From: DAOTXR01 sp034435375
GTDB lineage: Bacteria; Chloroflexota; Anaerolineae; Aggregatilineales; UBA3940
DNA: 27,277 bases
NCBI GenBank assembly: GCA_034435375.1
Contig: DAOTXR010000040.1
Span: 1 to 27,277, forward strand
Direction of reading: 5' to 3'
Each line of letters opens with the position of its first letter. Position 1 is the stretch's first letter. Positions 15,991 through 23,415 of the stretch are shown here, piece after piece. A program made the position numbers and the translations under genes. A model generated the notes under the pieces. The model was not told the DNA's origin. It searched no databases and was given only the letters and a program-made list of their open reading frames with translations.

Positions 15991-18294
15991 CTATCTGCTG
16001 GTTGGCTCTGAAAGCTCCGCTTGGATGGCCAGAGCCATCTCGCCTGCCGTGTTGAAGCGGCGGGCGGGGTCTTTCTCCAGGGCCTTCAGGATGGCCGTTG
16101 CTATGTCCGGCGGCAGGTCTGGGCGGACGGTGCGGGGATCGGGCGGCGGCTGGTTCAGGTGGGCAATCAGCAGCGCCGCAACGTTGTTGCTCTTGAACGG
16201 CAGTTGCCCGGTGACCATCTGATAGAACATCACCCCCAACGCATAGATGTCGGCCCGACCGTCCACCTGGTCGTCATCGCGGATCTGTTCGGGCGCAATG
16301 TATGAGAATGTGCCCACTACGCCCGTGCCGGTGAGCCGCGAGCTGGCCGCGGCCATCCGCGCGATGCCAAAATCCATCAGCACGGCGCGTTCGGCGCGGC
16401 GGCTCAGATCAGGGGTAGGCACTGGCTCCAGCATCACGTTAGAAGGCTTCACATCGCGGTGCACCAGCCCCTGCGAATGAGCATAGTCGAGTGCGCTGGC
16501 CACATCGCTGACGATGGTCCGCACCCGCTCAATCGGCAGCGGGTCTCCCCGCTCCAGCAGGGTAATCAGGTTCGGCCCATCGATGTATTCCATGATCATG
16601 TACGGCACGCCGTCACTTTCCCCAAAGTCGTAGATGTTGACGATGTTGGGGTGCTTGAGGCGGGCGACGGTCTGCGCCTCGCGGATGAAGCGCTCGCGCG
16701 TGTTGACATCGGAGATCAGGTGGGCTGGCAGAACCTTGATCGCCACGATGCGGCCCAGCATGGGGTGTCGCGCCTTATACACTTCGCCCATGCCGCCCCG
16801 GCCCAGCAGCTCCAGCCTGGTATATCCCCCAAGCTGTGGTTGGGCCAGGGCAGCGCTCTGGTCGGCCTCGCGCTTGAAGATGGCATACTCGTGCGCTGCT
16901 CGCTCGTAGTCGATCTCAATCGCATACAGCCGGCGGTCCACAAACCGACGCAGCTCAGTCCGCGCCGGCTGGAACAGGCCGGCTGCCGCCAGGGTCGCTG
17001 CCATCACCAGCGCCGGAGGAGCCTGCGAGTTGCCTGTGAACGCCTGGTAGGCGCTCTGCCCGCCCAGCAAGATCGCGCCGAATACCACCACCAGCAGCGC
17101 CGTCAGGCTGCCGTAGATCAGCGAACGGTTGATGATGAAGTCCACATCCCACAGGCGGTAACGCAGCAGGGCCAGGATGAAGGTAAAGGGGAACGCGAGC
17201 AGGGCCAGACGGCTGACCATGTCGCCAATGGACCAGTAGCCGTGGCTGAGGGCTGTGGCCGAGGTGAACAGGCTGAGCGCCGGCGCCAAGCTCCCCACCG
17301 CCAGGAACAGCGCACGCTGGATGAAGGCCGCCGCCAAGCCGACCACCACCCACTTGGTCTGCTGACGCTGTTCGGGAGTCGAGAGGCGGCGATAGCGATA
17401 CACCTGTGCGCCGAGAGCGATCCCCCAGAAGGGTAGATCGATGGCGCGGGTGGGGTCGAATGAGCCGGCCAAAGCCCGCACCACGAAGGCATGGAACAGC
17501 AGCCACGCCGTATAGGGTGCGGCCACGTACATCGCCCAGCGCGGCACCAGCTTGCCGTTCGGGAAGATGAAGATCAGGGTGATGCAGGCGGTCAGAACCA
17601 ACGGCAGGTAGATGGCGCGGAACGTGCTGGCCGGGAAGTAGATGTATCCTCGGGTGGCATACACGGCGGCCATCAGCAGCACCAGCCCGGCGAACATCAC
17701 CAGCCCGTCGTGGGGTCTGCGCCACACCATCAGGCAGGCCGCCGCTGCGTAGCCCAGCAGGATGATCGAGTCGACCACCAGGGCTATCGTCACGCTCAGC
17801 TGGCCCGATGCGCCCAGGACGCGCAGGCCAGTTGTGGCCAGGTCTTCCCAGCCTTCCTCGCGCACCAGCGTGTGATCCCGCACCGTCCCGTCAGCGTGTC
17901 GGACGGTGACGATGACCGTCGTCCCGGCCTGGCCGTAGGTCCCCGGCTCGACGGTCTCCAGGCCGCCTGCATCCAGAGAGGCGGCGTCTACCCCATCCAC
18001 CGCGACCAGAACATCTCCCTGGGCCAGCCCGGCCCGATCCGCTGGGCTGTTGGGCACAATGTGCAGCTCCGGCCTGCCGCCGGGATAGTCGCATGTCAGG
18101 CACCATGCCCCAGTGAAGCCGGTGTGCAAAAAGTCGCGGTAGCGCACAAAGCCCATGCCGACAAAATATAGGCTGAGGGCAGCCAGAATGGCCATCGCCA
18201 GACGGCCTGGAACCCTCCAGCGGGCGGTGCGGCTGGGAACAGGGCGAAGGCGAACCGTGGGGGTGTTGCCCCCTAAAGGCTGCTGGGCCATCAT
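15991..18294 (-). CDS. Membrane Ser/Thr protein kinase with N-terminal PDZ and multi-helix sensor region
   Basis: A 767-residue protein. After a short cytoplasmic tail come one membrane helix (about 31-52) and a PDZ-like domain (about 66-148, with ELHIVPNSPADRAGL and GDVLVAVDGV), probably outside the membrane. Roughly eight further hydrophobic helices follow (about 165-440), then a linker (FVDRRLYAIEIDYERAAHEYA). The C-terminal Hanks-type kinase (488-767) has LGRGGMGEVYKA (P-loop), VAIK Lys520, HRDVKPSN (Asp614), DFG (641-643) and APE (667-669), all intact, so it should be active. The start has GAGGAG 9 nt upstream. This is the reverse of PknB, where the kinase is N-terminal and the sensor C-terminal; the front half resembles membrane sensors of some histidine kinases. 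It lies about 140 nt downstream of the isoprenoid operon on the same strand. Its signal and targets are unknown. Confidence 0.9.
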   Translation of the reverse strand: MMAQQPLGGNTPTVRLRPVPSRTARWRVPGRLAMAILAALSLYFVGMGFVRYRDFLHTGFTGAWCLTCDYPGGRPELHIVPNSPADRAGLAQGDVLVAVDGVDAASLDAGGLETVEPGTYGQAGTTVIVTVRHADGTVRDHTLVREEGWEDLATTGLRVLGASGQLSVTIALVVDSIILLGYAAAACLMVWRRPHDGLVMFAGLVLLMAAVYATRGYIYFPASTFRAIYLPLVLTACITLIFIFPNGKLVPRWAMYVAAPYTAWLLFHAFVVRALAGSFDPTRAIDLPFWGIALGAQVYRYRRLSTPEQRQQTKWVVVGLAAAFIQRALFLAVGSLAPALSLFTSATALSHGYWSIGDMVSRLALLAFPFTFILALLRYRLWDVDFIINRSLIYGSLTALLVVVFGAILLGGQSAYQAFTGNSQAPPALVMAATLAAAGLFQPARTELRRFVDRRLYAIEIDYERAAHEYAIFKREADQSAALAQPQLGGYTRLELLGRGGMGEVYKARHPMLGRIVAIKVLPAHLISDVNTRERFIREAQTVARLKHPNIVNIYDFGESDGVPYMIMEYIDGPNLITLLERGDPLPIERVRTIVSDVASALDYAHSQGLVHRDVKPSNVMLEPVPTPDLSRRAERAVLMDFGIARMAAASSRLTGTGVVGTFSYIAPEQIRDDDQVDGRADIYALGVMFYQMVTGQLPFKSNNVAALLIAHLNQPPPDPRTVRPDLPPDIATAILKALEKDPARRFNTAGEMALAIQAELSEPTSR

Positions 18295-18412
18295 CGGTGC
18301 GGCTCCTCGGAAAGTAGAACTGAGTCCTGAGTGCCGGCTACGAGTTTTATCCAGAACCGGCGGTGGACCTCCGGCTCATCCCTGCTATGTTCTGGGCGCT
18401 GCTGGCGGGCAT

Positions 18413-18431
18413 CCATAGTGTACCACTATGG
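18413..18431. promoter_or_regulatory. Short perfect hairpin downstream of the isoprenoid-synthase gene
   Basis: CCATAGTG (18413-18420) and CACTATGG (18424-18431) form a perfect 8-bp inverted repeat with a 3-nt loop. It lies just after the stop of the class I isoprenoid enzyme gene and about 120 nt before the kinase start. No T-tract follows on the minus strand. It could be an operator for the kinase gene or a weak terminator or processing site. Confidence 0.4.
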
Positions 18432-18435
18432 CCCG

Positions 18436-19455
18436 TCACTTGCTTCCCTCGGCGGGCGCGTCGCTCAGCCACGAGGCCAGACAGGCCCGCAGCGCGTCGG
18501 AGACGATGGCAGGCGCGGCGCTCCCTGGTCCGCCGGTGGCGCGCCAGCCCGCGGCGGCCCGTTGGCCTGCGCGGGCGATCCGTTGGGCGAGCGCTGCCTC
18601 CTCTGCCGGCGAGCCGGCAGAGGACAGCGCCCCGGCGACCAGATTCGGGCGGCCTGCGGCCCGATCGTATGCCACATCCACCGCATCGTCGATCCAGGCC
18701 AGGAAGGCGCCTACCCGGTACAGCCAACGCACGTGGCTCAGCAGGTGTGTCGGATCGACCTGGGGCGCAGCCAGCCAGGCCGGCAACCCCATCGTCACGA
18801 ACGGGTAGACCGACTTCATCTGCACGGCTCGCGCCGGTAAGCTGCGCCCGCCGTTCGCCGCATCGAACATGGCCTGCTCGGCCTCGTACATGCGCCCGAT
18901 CAGTTGCGTCACTGCTCTTCGCACGTGGCCATGCCGGTGAGCAAATGGTAGGCGGTCCAGCCGGTCGAAGTAGCTCAACACCAAGCGAGCCATGCTGCGA
19001 GCTGGGGCGGGGTGATGCCAAGCGATTCGCTGCCACAGCGACGGTCTGCGGCTCAGCGCGTCGAGGGTGGACCGAGAGAGCGGTTCGCCGCCGGGCGCGT
19101 GATGATCGCGAAATGAGTCGTACAGCGTGACGATCAGGTTGGCCTGCGCCCCCAACCTGATCACGGCCTCATAGCCAGCCTGGCCGGGGCCGATCACCGG
19201 GGCGACCAGATATTCGGTCAGCAGGCGGCCCCAACCCAGGATGCGGATCGCGTCCGTCGGAGGGTCAGGCAGCCCACTGGCGGCCATCGCACGCCGCCAC
19301 GTCAGCGGCCCGACGGCCCTCGCCGCGCGGCGGCGCTCGGCCCGCCCTGCGCAGACCACCGCCGCGCATACCGCCAGGGTGCGATCCTGCGGTGGGATCA
19401 GGCCGCAGGCAGCCAGCTCGCGGCGCAGTTGCCTCGCGAAAGGCTCAGAAGGCAT
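18436..19455 (-). CDS. Class I isoprenoid synthase-like protein with two Asp-rich motifs
   Basis: A 339-residue, largely helical protein. It has a first Asp-rich motif YDSFRDH (D113-D117, pattern DxxxD) and a second motif WIDDAVDVAYD (D256, D257, D260). The second resembles the DDxxD of polyprenyl synthases, while the first is closer to the squalene/phytoene synthase pattern. The segment LGAQANLIVTLYDSF before the first motif and RVGAFLAWIDD before the second fit helices of the class I isoprenoid fold. Such enzymes ionise prenyl diphosphates with Mg2+ and join, cyclise or transfer the prenyl group; ComQ, which prenylates Trp in ComX, belongs to the same fold. The ATG at 19455 overlaps the stop of the upstream cyclase-like gene by 11 nt (ATGCCTTCTGA), so the two are translationally coupled. 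The exact reaction cannot be assigned. Confidence 0.6.
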   Translation of the reverse strand: MPSEPFARQLRRELAACGLIPPQDRTLAVCAAVVCAGRAERRRAARAVGPLTWRRAMAASGLPDPPTDAIRILGWGRLLTEYLVAPVIGPGQAGYEAVIRLGAQANLIVTLYDSFRDHHAPGGEPLSRSTLDALSRRPSLWQRIAWHHPAPARSMARLVLSYFDRLDRLPFAHRHGHVRRAVTQLIGRMYEAEQAMFDAANGGRSLPARAVQMKSVYPFVTMGLPAWLAAPQVDPTHLLSHVRWLYRVGAFLAWIDDAVDVAYDRAAGRPNLVAGALSSAGSPAEEAALAQRIARAGQRAAAGWRATGGPGSAAPAIVSDALRACLASWLSDAPAEGSK

Positions 19456-20608
19456 CGCGGTCAGACCATCTGCCCACCGACCAGGCGCGGCTCAGCGCGG
19501 CCAGCACAGTGGCGGTGGTGAAACAGGCCCGCCGGTCGAGCGCCAGAGTGCCAGCGCCGCCTCCATCGACCACCGCCAGACCTGCATAGGTCGCCGGGGT
19601 CGTGTCCGAGGGGTGGGGGATGCGCATGGCCGCTGAAGGCTCCCACGCTCCATCCGGGCGCTGGCGACCGATCAGCCAGTGGGCCGTGCTCTCGACGGCC
19701 TCAAGGTCGCTGCCCAACGTCAGCAGCCGCACCATCCAGGCCGAGGCGAACGGCGATCCGGCCGGTTGCAGCGGGGTGGGCACGCCGCCCTCCGGGGCGA
19801 GACGGGCGCGTCCCCAGGCCACAGCCGATCTCACCCGCGCGGCGTCGTCAGGCTGGCCGCTGTTTGCCAGAGCTTCGGCAGCCAGCGCAGTCGCCACCTC
19901 GCGATCACACCACCAGATGCTCGGCCAGCTGCCATCGGCAGCCTGGGTGCGACGCAGGAAGGCCAGGGCCTGCTCGCGGGCGGCAAACGAGGGCAACAAC
20001 GCGGCGGCGGCAGTGACGCACGGCTGCGCTCCGCACCATCCCTCAAACGACACGCCGGGCAAGAAGCGCGTGTAGCGGCGCAGCGGCCCAGTGGCGGCGT
20101 AAGTGGCCACGCCACCGTTGGCCTGGACATGTCGCAGCAGAAAGCGGTAGGCTCGCGCGGCGCGGCGCGACCGGCCCTGCCCGATGGCCTCGGCCAGGCG
20201 CAAGGCCCACAGCGTGCTGTCGGCGTCAGGCGGGACAGGGGCGCTGTATCCCCAGCCTCCCACCATCCAGCGGCGGCGACGCAGAGCGTTCCACGCGGCG
20301 TGACTGAGCTGGGTCGCTCTGTCGTCGCCGAGCGTCGCCAGCGCTGCGCCGACATAGGCCGTCACCCATTCGGTGCTGTAGCCAGCGCGGGTGTAGAAGT
20401 CCCACCATATCCCGCGCCGATCCCGCGCCGCATCCAGGTAGGCCAACGCCCGTGGCAGCGCAGTGCGCCAGGCAGACGGCGCGAGCCGCTGGCTGGTTGC
20501 CGGAGGCGCGCTTACTGGCCAGGGCCTCCCGATCCGCCCGGTCGGTCGATGATGTCCTCGTCGATGGGCGGGTTGATCACGTCTTTGCCGGGCCGCTCGC
20601 GGCCCCAC
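19445..20608 (-). CDS. Terpene-cyclase-like alpha-toroid protein (prenyltransferase/squalene oxidase repeats)
   Basis: Up to 387 residues of repeated helices in the style of squalene-hopene cyclases and class II terpene cyclases. QW-type repeats are seen at Q222-W228 (QAADGSW) and Q316-W322 (QRPDGAW), with GGWGYSAPVPPDADSTLWAL near residues 117-136. The PDADST segment (D128-T132) sits where squalene-hopene cyclase has PDVDDT. The first and middle Asp are kept, the middle one being the proton donor in that family, and the third is Ser. The protein is about half the length of a true squalene-hopene cyclase, so it may have a single toroid domain. The only in-frame conventional start before the first helix is a GTG at 20608, inside the upstream peptide gene and without a clear Shine-Dalgarno element. 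A CTG at 20458, a TTG at 20446 or an unusual initiation are alternatives. Coupled to the class I gene downstream. Confidence 0.65.
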   Translation of the reverse strand: MGPRAARQRRDQPAHRRGHHRPTGRIGRPWPVSAPPATSQRLAPSAWRTALPRALAYLDAARDRRGIWWDFYTRAGYSTEWVTAYVGAALATLGDDRATQLSHAAWNALRRRRWMVGGWGYSAPVPPDADSTLWALRLAEAIGQGRSRRAARAYRFLLRHVQANGGVATYAATGPLRRYTRFLPGVSFEGWCGAQPCVTAAAALLPSFAAREQALAFLRRTQAADGSWPSIWWCDREVATALAAEALANSGQPDDAARVRSAVAWGRARLAPEGGVPTPLQPAGSPFASAWMVRLLTLGSDLEAVESTAHWLIGRQRPDGAWEPSAAMRIPHPSDTTPATYAGLAVVDGGGAGTLALDRRACFTTATVLAALSRAWSVGRWSDRDAF

Positions 20609-20751
20609 GGACCGGGGGCGGCCACCACGTCGTCCGGACGGCGTGGGCGCTCGCGGCCCCAGGGGCCGGGGGCGGCCACTTGGCCAGGGTCCCTGGGTGC
20701 TACTCCCTTTGGCTCCTCAGGGGGTTTCAGATCACCGGGCTTTTCGGACAT
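20512..20751 (-). CDS. Small Pro/Gly-rich peptide with duplicated Trp-containing element (candidate precursor peptide)
   Basis: A 79-residue peptide with an excellent ribosome binding site (AGGAGG, 5 nt before the ATG at 20751) and a near-consensus promoter upstream. The first 24 residues are charged and Pro-rich (MSEKPGDLKPPEEPKG...). The element VAAPGPWGRERP then occurs exactly twice (residues 25-36 and 43-54, period 18 residues), with the only two Trp residues at 31 and 49. The tail is NPPIDEDIIDRPGGSGGPGQ. There is no Cys, no signal peptide and no membrane helix; it is predicted disordered by composition. The two coding copies differ at only 3 of 35 nt (20591-20625 and 20645-20679), so the duplication is recent or conserved. 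It overlaps the cyclase-like gene. The leader-plus-repeated-core layout resembles multi-core RiPP precursors; a disordered accessory protein is the alternative. Confidence 0.72.
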   Translation of the reverse strand: MSEKPGDLKPPEEPKGVAPRDPGQVAAPGPWGRERPRRPDDVVAAPGPWGRERPGKDVINPPIDEDIIDRPGGSGGPGQ

Positions 20752-20880
20752 TCTTTCCTCCTAGGGGTATCGACAGTCAAAGAGAAAAACGATGGAGAGG
20801 CAGACAGCATCGTTCTGGGCGCGCCGCAAGCCTGGTTCATCCCTGCCCCACCGTCTGTCCGATCCACTGTACCTGGAGAC

Positions 20881-20908
20881 ATTATAGTAGGGTCGGCAGG
20901 CAGATCAA
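20881..20908 (-). promoter_or_regulatory. Sigma70-type promoter for the peptide / isoprenoid operon
   Basis: On the minus strand TTGATC (20908-20903), a 16-nt spacer and a perfect TATAAT (20886-20881) form a near-consensus promoter. Transcription would start near 20874, giving a leader of about 120 nt before the peptide gene. Confidence 0.6.
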
Positions 20909-21119
20909 ATCGCCGCGCGGCTCCGGGCAATATCGGAGCGTGTTTCTCGCTGAGGGCAGGACGCCGTGAGGGTCGTGGTGGCGGCGCTGGGCCTCACCCT
21001 CTGAAACGCCCTCGCAATATCGGTCGGTTATGTGCCAATCGGCCAGTCCTGGTGTATAATGCCGGTGGGGAAAATGCGTCGCAGCCCAAGAGGGGATCGT
21101 TGTCCTGAGCCAATGACAG

Positions 21120-21330
21120 AATAGCTGGCCAGCTCCTGCCATGAGTCCTCCTCATTATCCTGAGGGGAACTACGACGGCGCGTTGGAAGGAGCCTGCCGC
21201 GTAGCGCGGCAGCGCGAGTCAAGAAGGCTCCAGGCTGTGGCGGCAAAGGCTCATGTTCAGGGCGAGTGAGCCTGGGAGCATGTCCATCGTGACCTCTCCC
21301 TGTGCGTGCTCTGAACAAGAGCCTAAGACA
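21120..21330 (+). ncRNA. Candidate structured RNA leader upstream of the binding-protein gene
   Basis: If transcribed from near 21067, the leader would hold several strong pairings: the palindrome AGCTGGCCAGCT (21123-21134); CTGCCGCG/CGCGGCAG (21194-21201, 21205-21212) enclosed by GGAGCC/GGCTCC (21189-21194, 21226-21231; one C shared at 21194); and a long-range helix AGGCTC/GAGCCT (21247-21252, 21319-21324) stacked on GTTCAG/CTGAAC (21255-21260, 21311-21316). I do not recognise it as a known riboswitch, 6S RNA, tmRNA or SRP RNA. It could be a cis-regulatory leader or a small RNA of its own. Confidence 0.3.
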
Positions 21331-21421
21331 AAGAAAGGGGTGATAACTGAGCACGTTGTCACGTTCTGGATGTCTGATGTTTTCACACAACACCCAAAGA
21401 TTTTATACGGAGAAGGAGAAG

Positions 21422-22435
21422 ATGTTTAAATACACGAAGCTGTTCGTACTGCTGGGCCTGGTGGCGGTGATCGCGTTTGTGCTGACGGGCTGTGGACAGC
21501 CCACGCCGGAGCCAACTGAGGAGCCCGTCGCCGAACCGACCGAGGAACCGACTGCCGAACCGACCGAAGAACCGACTGCCGAACCGACCGAAGAACCGAC
21601 CGCCGCGCCGCCAGCGCTGGGCACTGAGGAAAATCCCATCGTGTTCTCGTTCGTGCCGTCGGGTGATGCCGATGTGGTGATCGCCAGCGCCGATCAGATC
21701 ACGGCGGCCCTCTCGGAGGCCACTGGCCTGGTGATCGAGTCGAACGTGCCAACCAGCTATGTCGGTTCGATCGAGGCCATGTGCGCCGGCGAGGCGCACA
21801 TCGGCGCGCTGAACACCTTTAGCTACGTCGTGGCGTCTGAGCGCGGTTGCGCCGATGTGGCTCTGGCCTCGGTGCGCTTCGGCAGCCCAACCTACACCGG
21901 CCAGATCATCGCTGGCGTGGACAGCGGCATTGCCAGCATCGCCGACCTGGCGGGCAAGACTTTCTGCCGCGTGGACGAATTCTCGACCTCTGGTTGGATC
22001 ATCCCCAGCATCACGATGCAGGCCGAGGGCATCAATCCCGAGACGGACTTGGCTGAGGTTGTGGACGCAGGGGGGCACCCCGACGTCGTGCGTGCCGTCT
22101 ATAGCGGCGACTGCGACGCGGGGGCGACGTACGTCGATGCACGCACGAACGTCCAGGAAGAGCTGACGGACGTGATGGACAAGGTGGTCGTGATCGCAGA
22201 GAGCATGCCCATTCCCAACGACACCATCTCCTTCAGCCCAGAGGTGCCGGCAGAAGTTCGTGACGCGATCGTGGCTGCACTCCTGGCGATGACGCAGGAT
22301 GAGGCGCAGATGCAGATTCTCAACGATCTGTATCGCTGGGAGAGTCTGATCGAGGTGGACGACAGCTTCTATGATAACTTCCGCCAGTTGCTTGAAGCAT
22401 CCGGTGTGGATGTGACAAGCTTTATCGGCGGGTAA
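21422..22435 (+). CDS. phnD: PhnD-family ABC transporter substrate-binding lipoprotein
   Basis: A 337-residue lipoprotein. The N-terminus is a signal with lipobox LTGC (Cys24), so it should be anchored outside the membrane. A linker with PTEEP repeats follows, including three perfect AEPTEEPT units coded by 24-nt tandem repeats at 21530-21601. The mature domain (from about residue 65) has the PhnD-type layout: VFSFVPSGDADVV, SEATGLVIESNVPTSYVGSIEAM, HIGALNTFSYV, GKTFCRVDEFSTSGWIIPS and AVYSGDCDAGATY. Family members bind phosphonate, phosphite, phosphate or unrelated small anions. The ATG at 21422 has GGAGAAGGAG just upstream; the frame extends to 21356 without support. It is the first gene of the transporter set and is followed by a strong hairpin. 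The substrate is not determinable from sequence. Confidence 0.9.
   Translation: MFKYTKLFVLLGLVAVIAFVLTGCGQPTPEPTEEPVAEPTEEPTAEPTEEPTAEPTEEPTAAPPALGTEENPIVFSFVPSGDADVVIASADQITAALSEATGLVIESNVPTSYVGSIEAMCAGEAHIGALNTFSYVVASERGCADVALASVRFGSPTYTGQIIAGVDSGIASIADLAGKTFCRVDEFSTSGWIIPSITMQAEGINPETDLAEVVDAGGHPDVVRAVYSGDCDAGATYVDARTNVQEELTDVMDKVVVIAESMPIPNDTISFSPEVPAEVRDAIVAALLAMTQDEAQMQILNDLYRWESLIEVDDSFYDNFRQLLEASGVDVTSFIGG
21530..21601 (+). repeat. Three tandem 24-nt repeats in the lipoprotein linker
   Basis: Units 21530-21553, 21554-21577 and 21578-21601 each encode AEPTEEPT and differ only at third positions. They form an extended acidic Pro-rich tether between the lipid anchor and the ligand-binding domain. 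Unit number may vary between strains by replication slippage. Confidence 0.85.
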
Positions 22436-22448
22436 GCTCGCCTTTCAG

Positions 22449-22479
22449 AGAGGGACTCTGGCCTGTGCAGAGTCCCTCT
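22449..22479 (+). terminator. Strong hairpin after the binding-protein gene (attenuator-like)
   Basis: AGAGGGACTCTG (22449-22460) and CAGAGTCCCTCT (22468-22479) form a perfect 12-bp stem with a 7-nt loop, 13 nt after the stop. The downstream tract is only moderately T-rich (GTCTCTTGTCC). Hairpins here often raise binding-protein levels over ATPase and permease by partial termination or by protecting the upstream mRNA. The remaining 22480-22622 shows nothing further. Confidence 0.65.
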
Positions 22480-22622
22480 GTCTCTTGTCCTCCGTCAATG
22501 GCGCAGGAATGGCCAGGGGTGTGCCATCCGCAATTCGAGCGGCGGTCCAATCAGCGTAAGGCTGGCCTGGCTGACGAGAGAGTTCTGCCGCCATACCAAC
22601 GTACCCGTCGAAAGGCTTCCCT

Positions 22623-23402
22623 ATGTTGAAAGTCGAGAACCTGACCAAAGTCTACGACGACGGAACGGTTGCGTTGCGCAACGTGAGCTTCGAGGTGCCA
22701 GACGGGGCCTTTATGGTTGTGATCGGCTTGAGCGGGTCTGGCAAATCGACGTTGCTGCGCTGCATCAATCGGCTGATCGACCCGACCGAGGGGCGCATCG
22801 TGTGGGATGGAGTTGATCTCACAGCCCTGGAAGGAGCAGCGCTCCGCGAGGCCCGGCGACAGATTGGCATGATCTTCCAGCAGTTCAACCTGGTTCGGCG
22901 TTCCAGCGTCATGACGAATGTGCTCTCTGGACGGTTGGGCTACATCAACCCTCTCTGGAGCCTGATCAACTACTTTCCCAGGGAAGACAGGCAGCGGGCT
23001 GTGGCCGCCCTGTCCCGAGTGGGGCTAACCGGCAAGGAAAACAATCGCGCCGATGCGCTGAGCGGCGGCCAGCAGCAGCGTGTGGGCATTGCCCGCGCCC
23101 TGATGCAGGAGCCAAAGATGATCCTGGCCGACGAACCGGTAGCCAGCCTGGACCCCGTGTTGGCTCATTCGATCCTGGGCCAGCTTGAGGTGCTGAACAA
23201 AGAAGATGGCATCACCATCATCTGTAGTCTGCACTACCTGGACTTGGTGCAGCGTTACAGCACCCATGTGATTGGGTTGCGGAACGGGCAGATCGTGTTC
23301 CGGGGAACCAACCAGGATGTCCGCACCATGACCGATGAGCGGTTCAAGGAAATCTACGGTCAGGAAGCCGAGCGTACCAGCGCCGGCGCCCTGATGGGGT
23401 AG
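22623..23402 (+). CDS. phnC: PhnC-type ABC transporter ATPase
   Basis: A 259-residue ABC ATPase, powering uptake together with the membrane protein that follows. It has Walker A GLSGSGKST (residues about 35-43), a Q-loop in MIFQQFNLVRRSSVMTNVL, signature LSGGQQQRVGIARAL, Walker B MILADEPVASLDP, and the switch His in CSLHYLDLV. The FQQFNLV.R..V..NVLSGRLG stretch is characteristic of the PhnC group. The ATG at 22623 is preceded by GAAAGG. It follows the binding-protein hairpin and precedes the permease gene by 13 nt. Confidence 0.93.
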   Translation: MLKVENLTKVYDDGTVALRNVSFEVPDGAFMVVIGLSGSGKSTLLRCINRLIDPTEGRIVWDGVDLTALEGAALREARRQIGMIFQQFNLVRRSSVMTNVLSGRLGYINPLWSLINYFPREDRQRAVAALSRVGLTGKENNRADALSGGQQQRVGIARALMQEPKMILADEPVASLDPVLAHSILGQLEVLNKEDGITIICSLHYLDLVQRYSTHVIGLRNGQIVFRGTNQDVRTMTDERFKEIYGQEAERTSAGALMG

Positions 23403-23415
23403 GAAAGGTTGCACC

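Larger units (their letters stand above)
20752..21421. other. 670-nt divergent intergenic region
   Basis: No credible gene is seen here on either strand; short open frames lack ribosome binding sites and plausible composition. The left part holds the minus-strand promoter of the peptide operon. A plus-strand TATAAT at 21055-21060, with only a weak -35, could start the transporter transcript. The right part (about 21120-21330) is rich in inverted repeats and is listed separately. Confidence 0.6.

Noticed and set aside
20882..21142. 86-residue minus-strand frame upstream of the peptide gene
   Set aside because: No ribosome binding site or family-like composition, and it runs through the promoter of the peptide operon.
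21530..21601. CRISPR-like or regulatory tandem repeat
   Set aside because: Direct 24-nt units without spacers, in frame and coding for a Pro/Glu tether.
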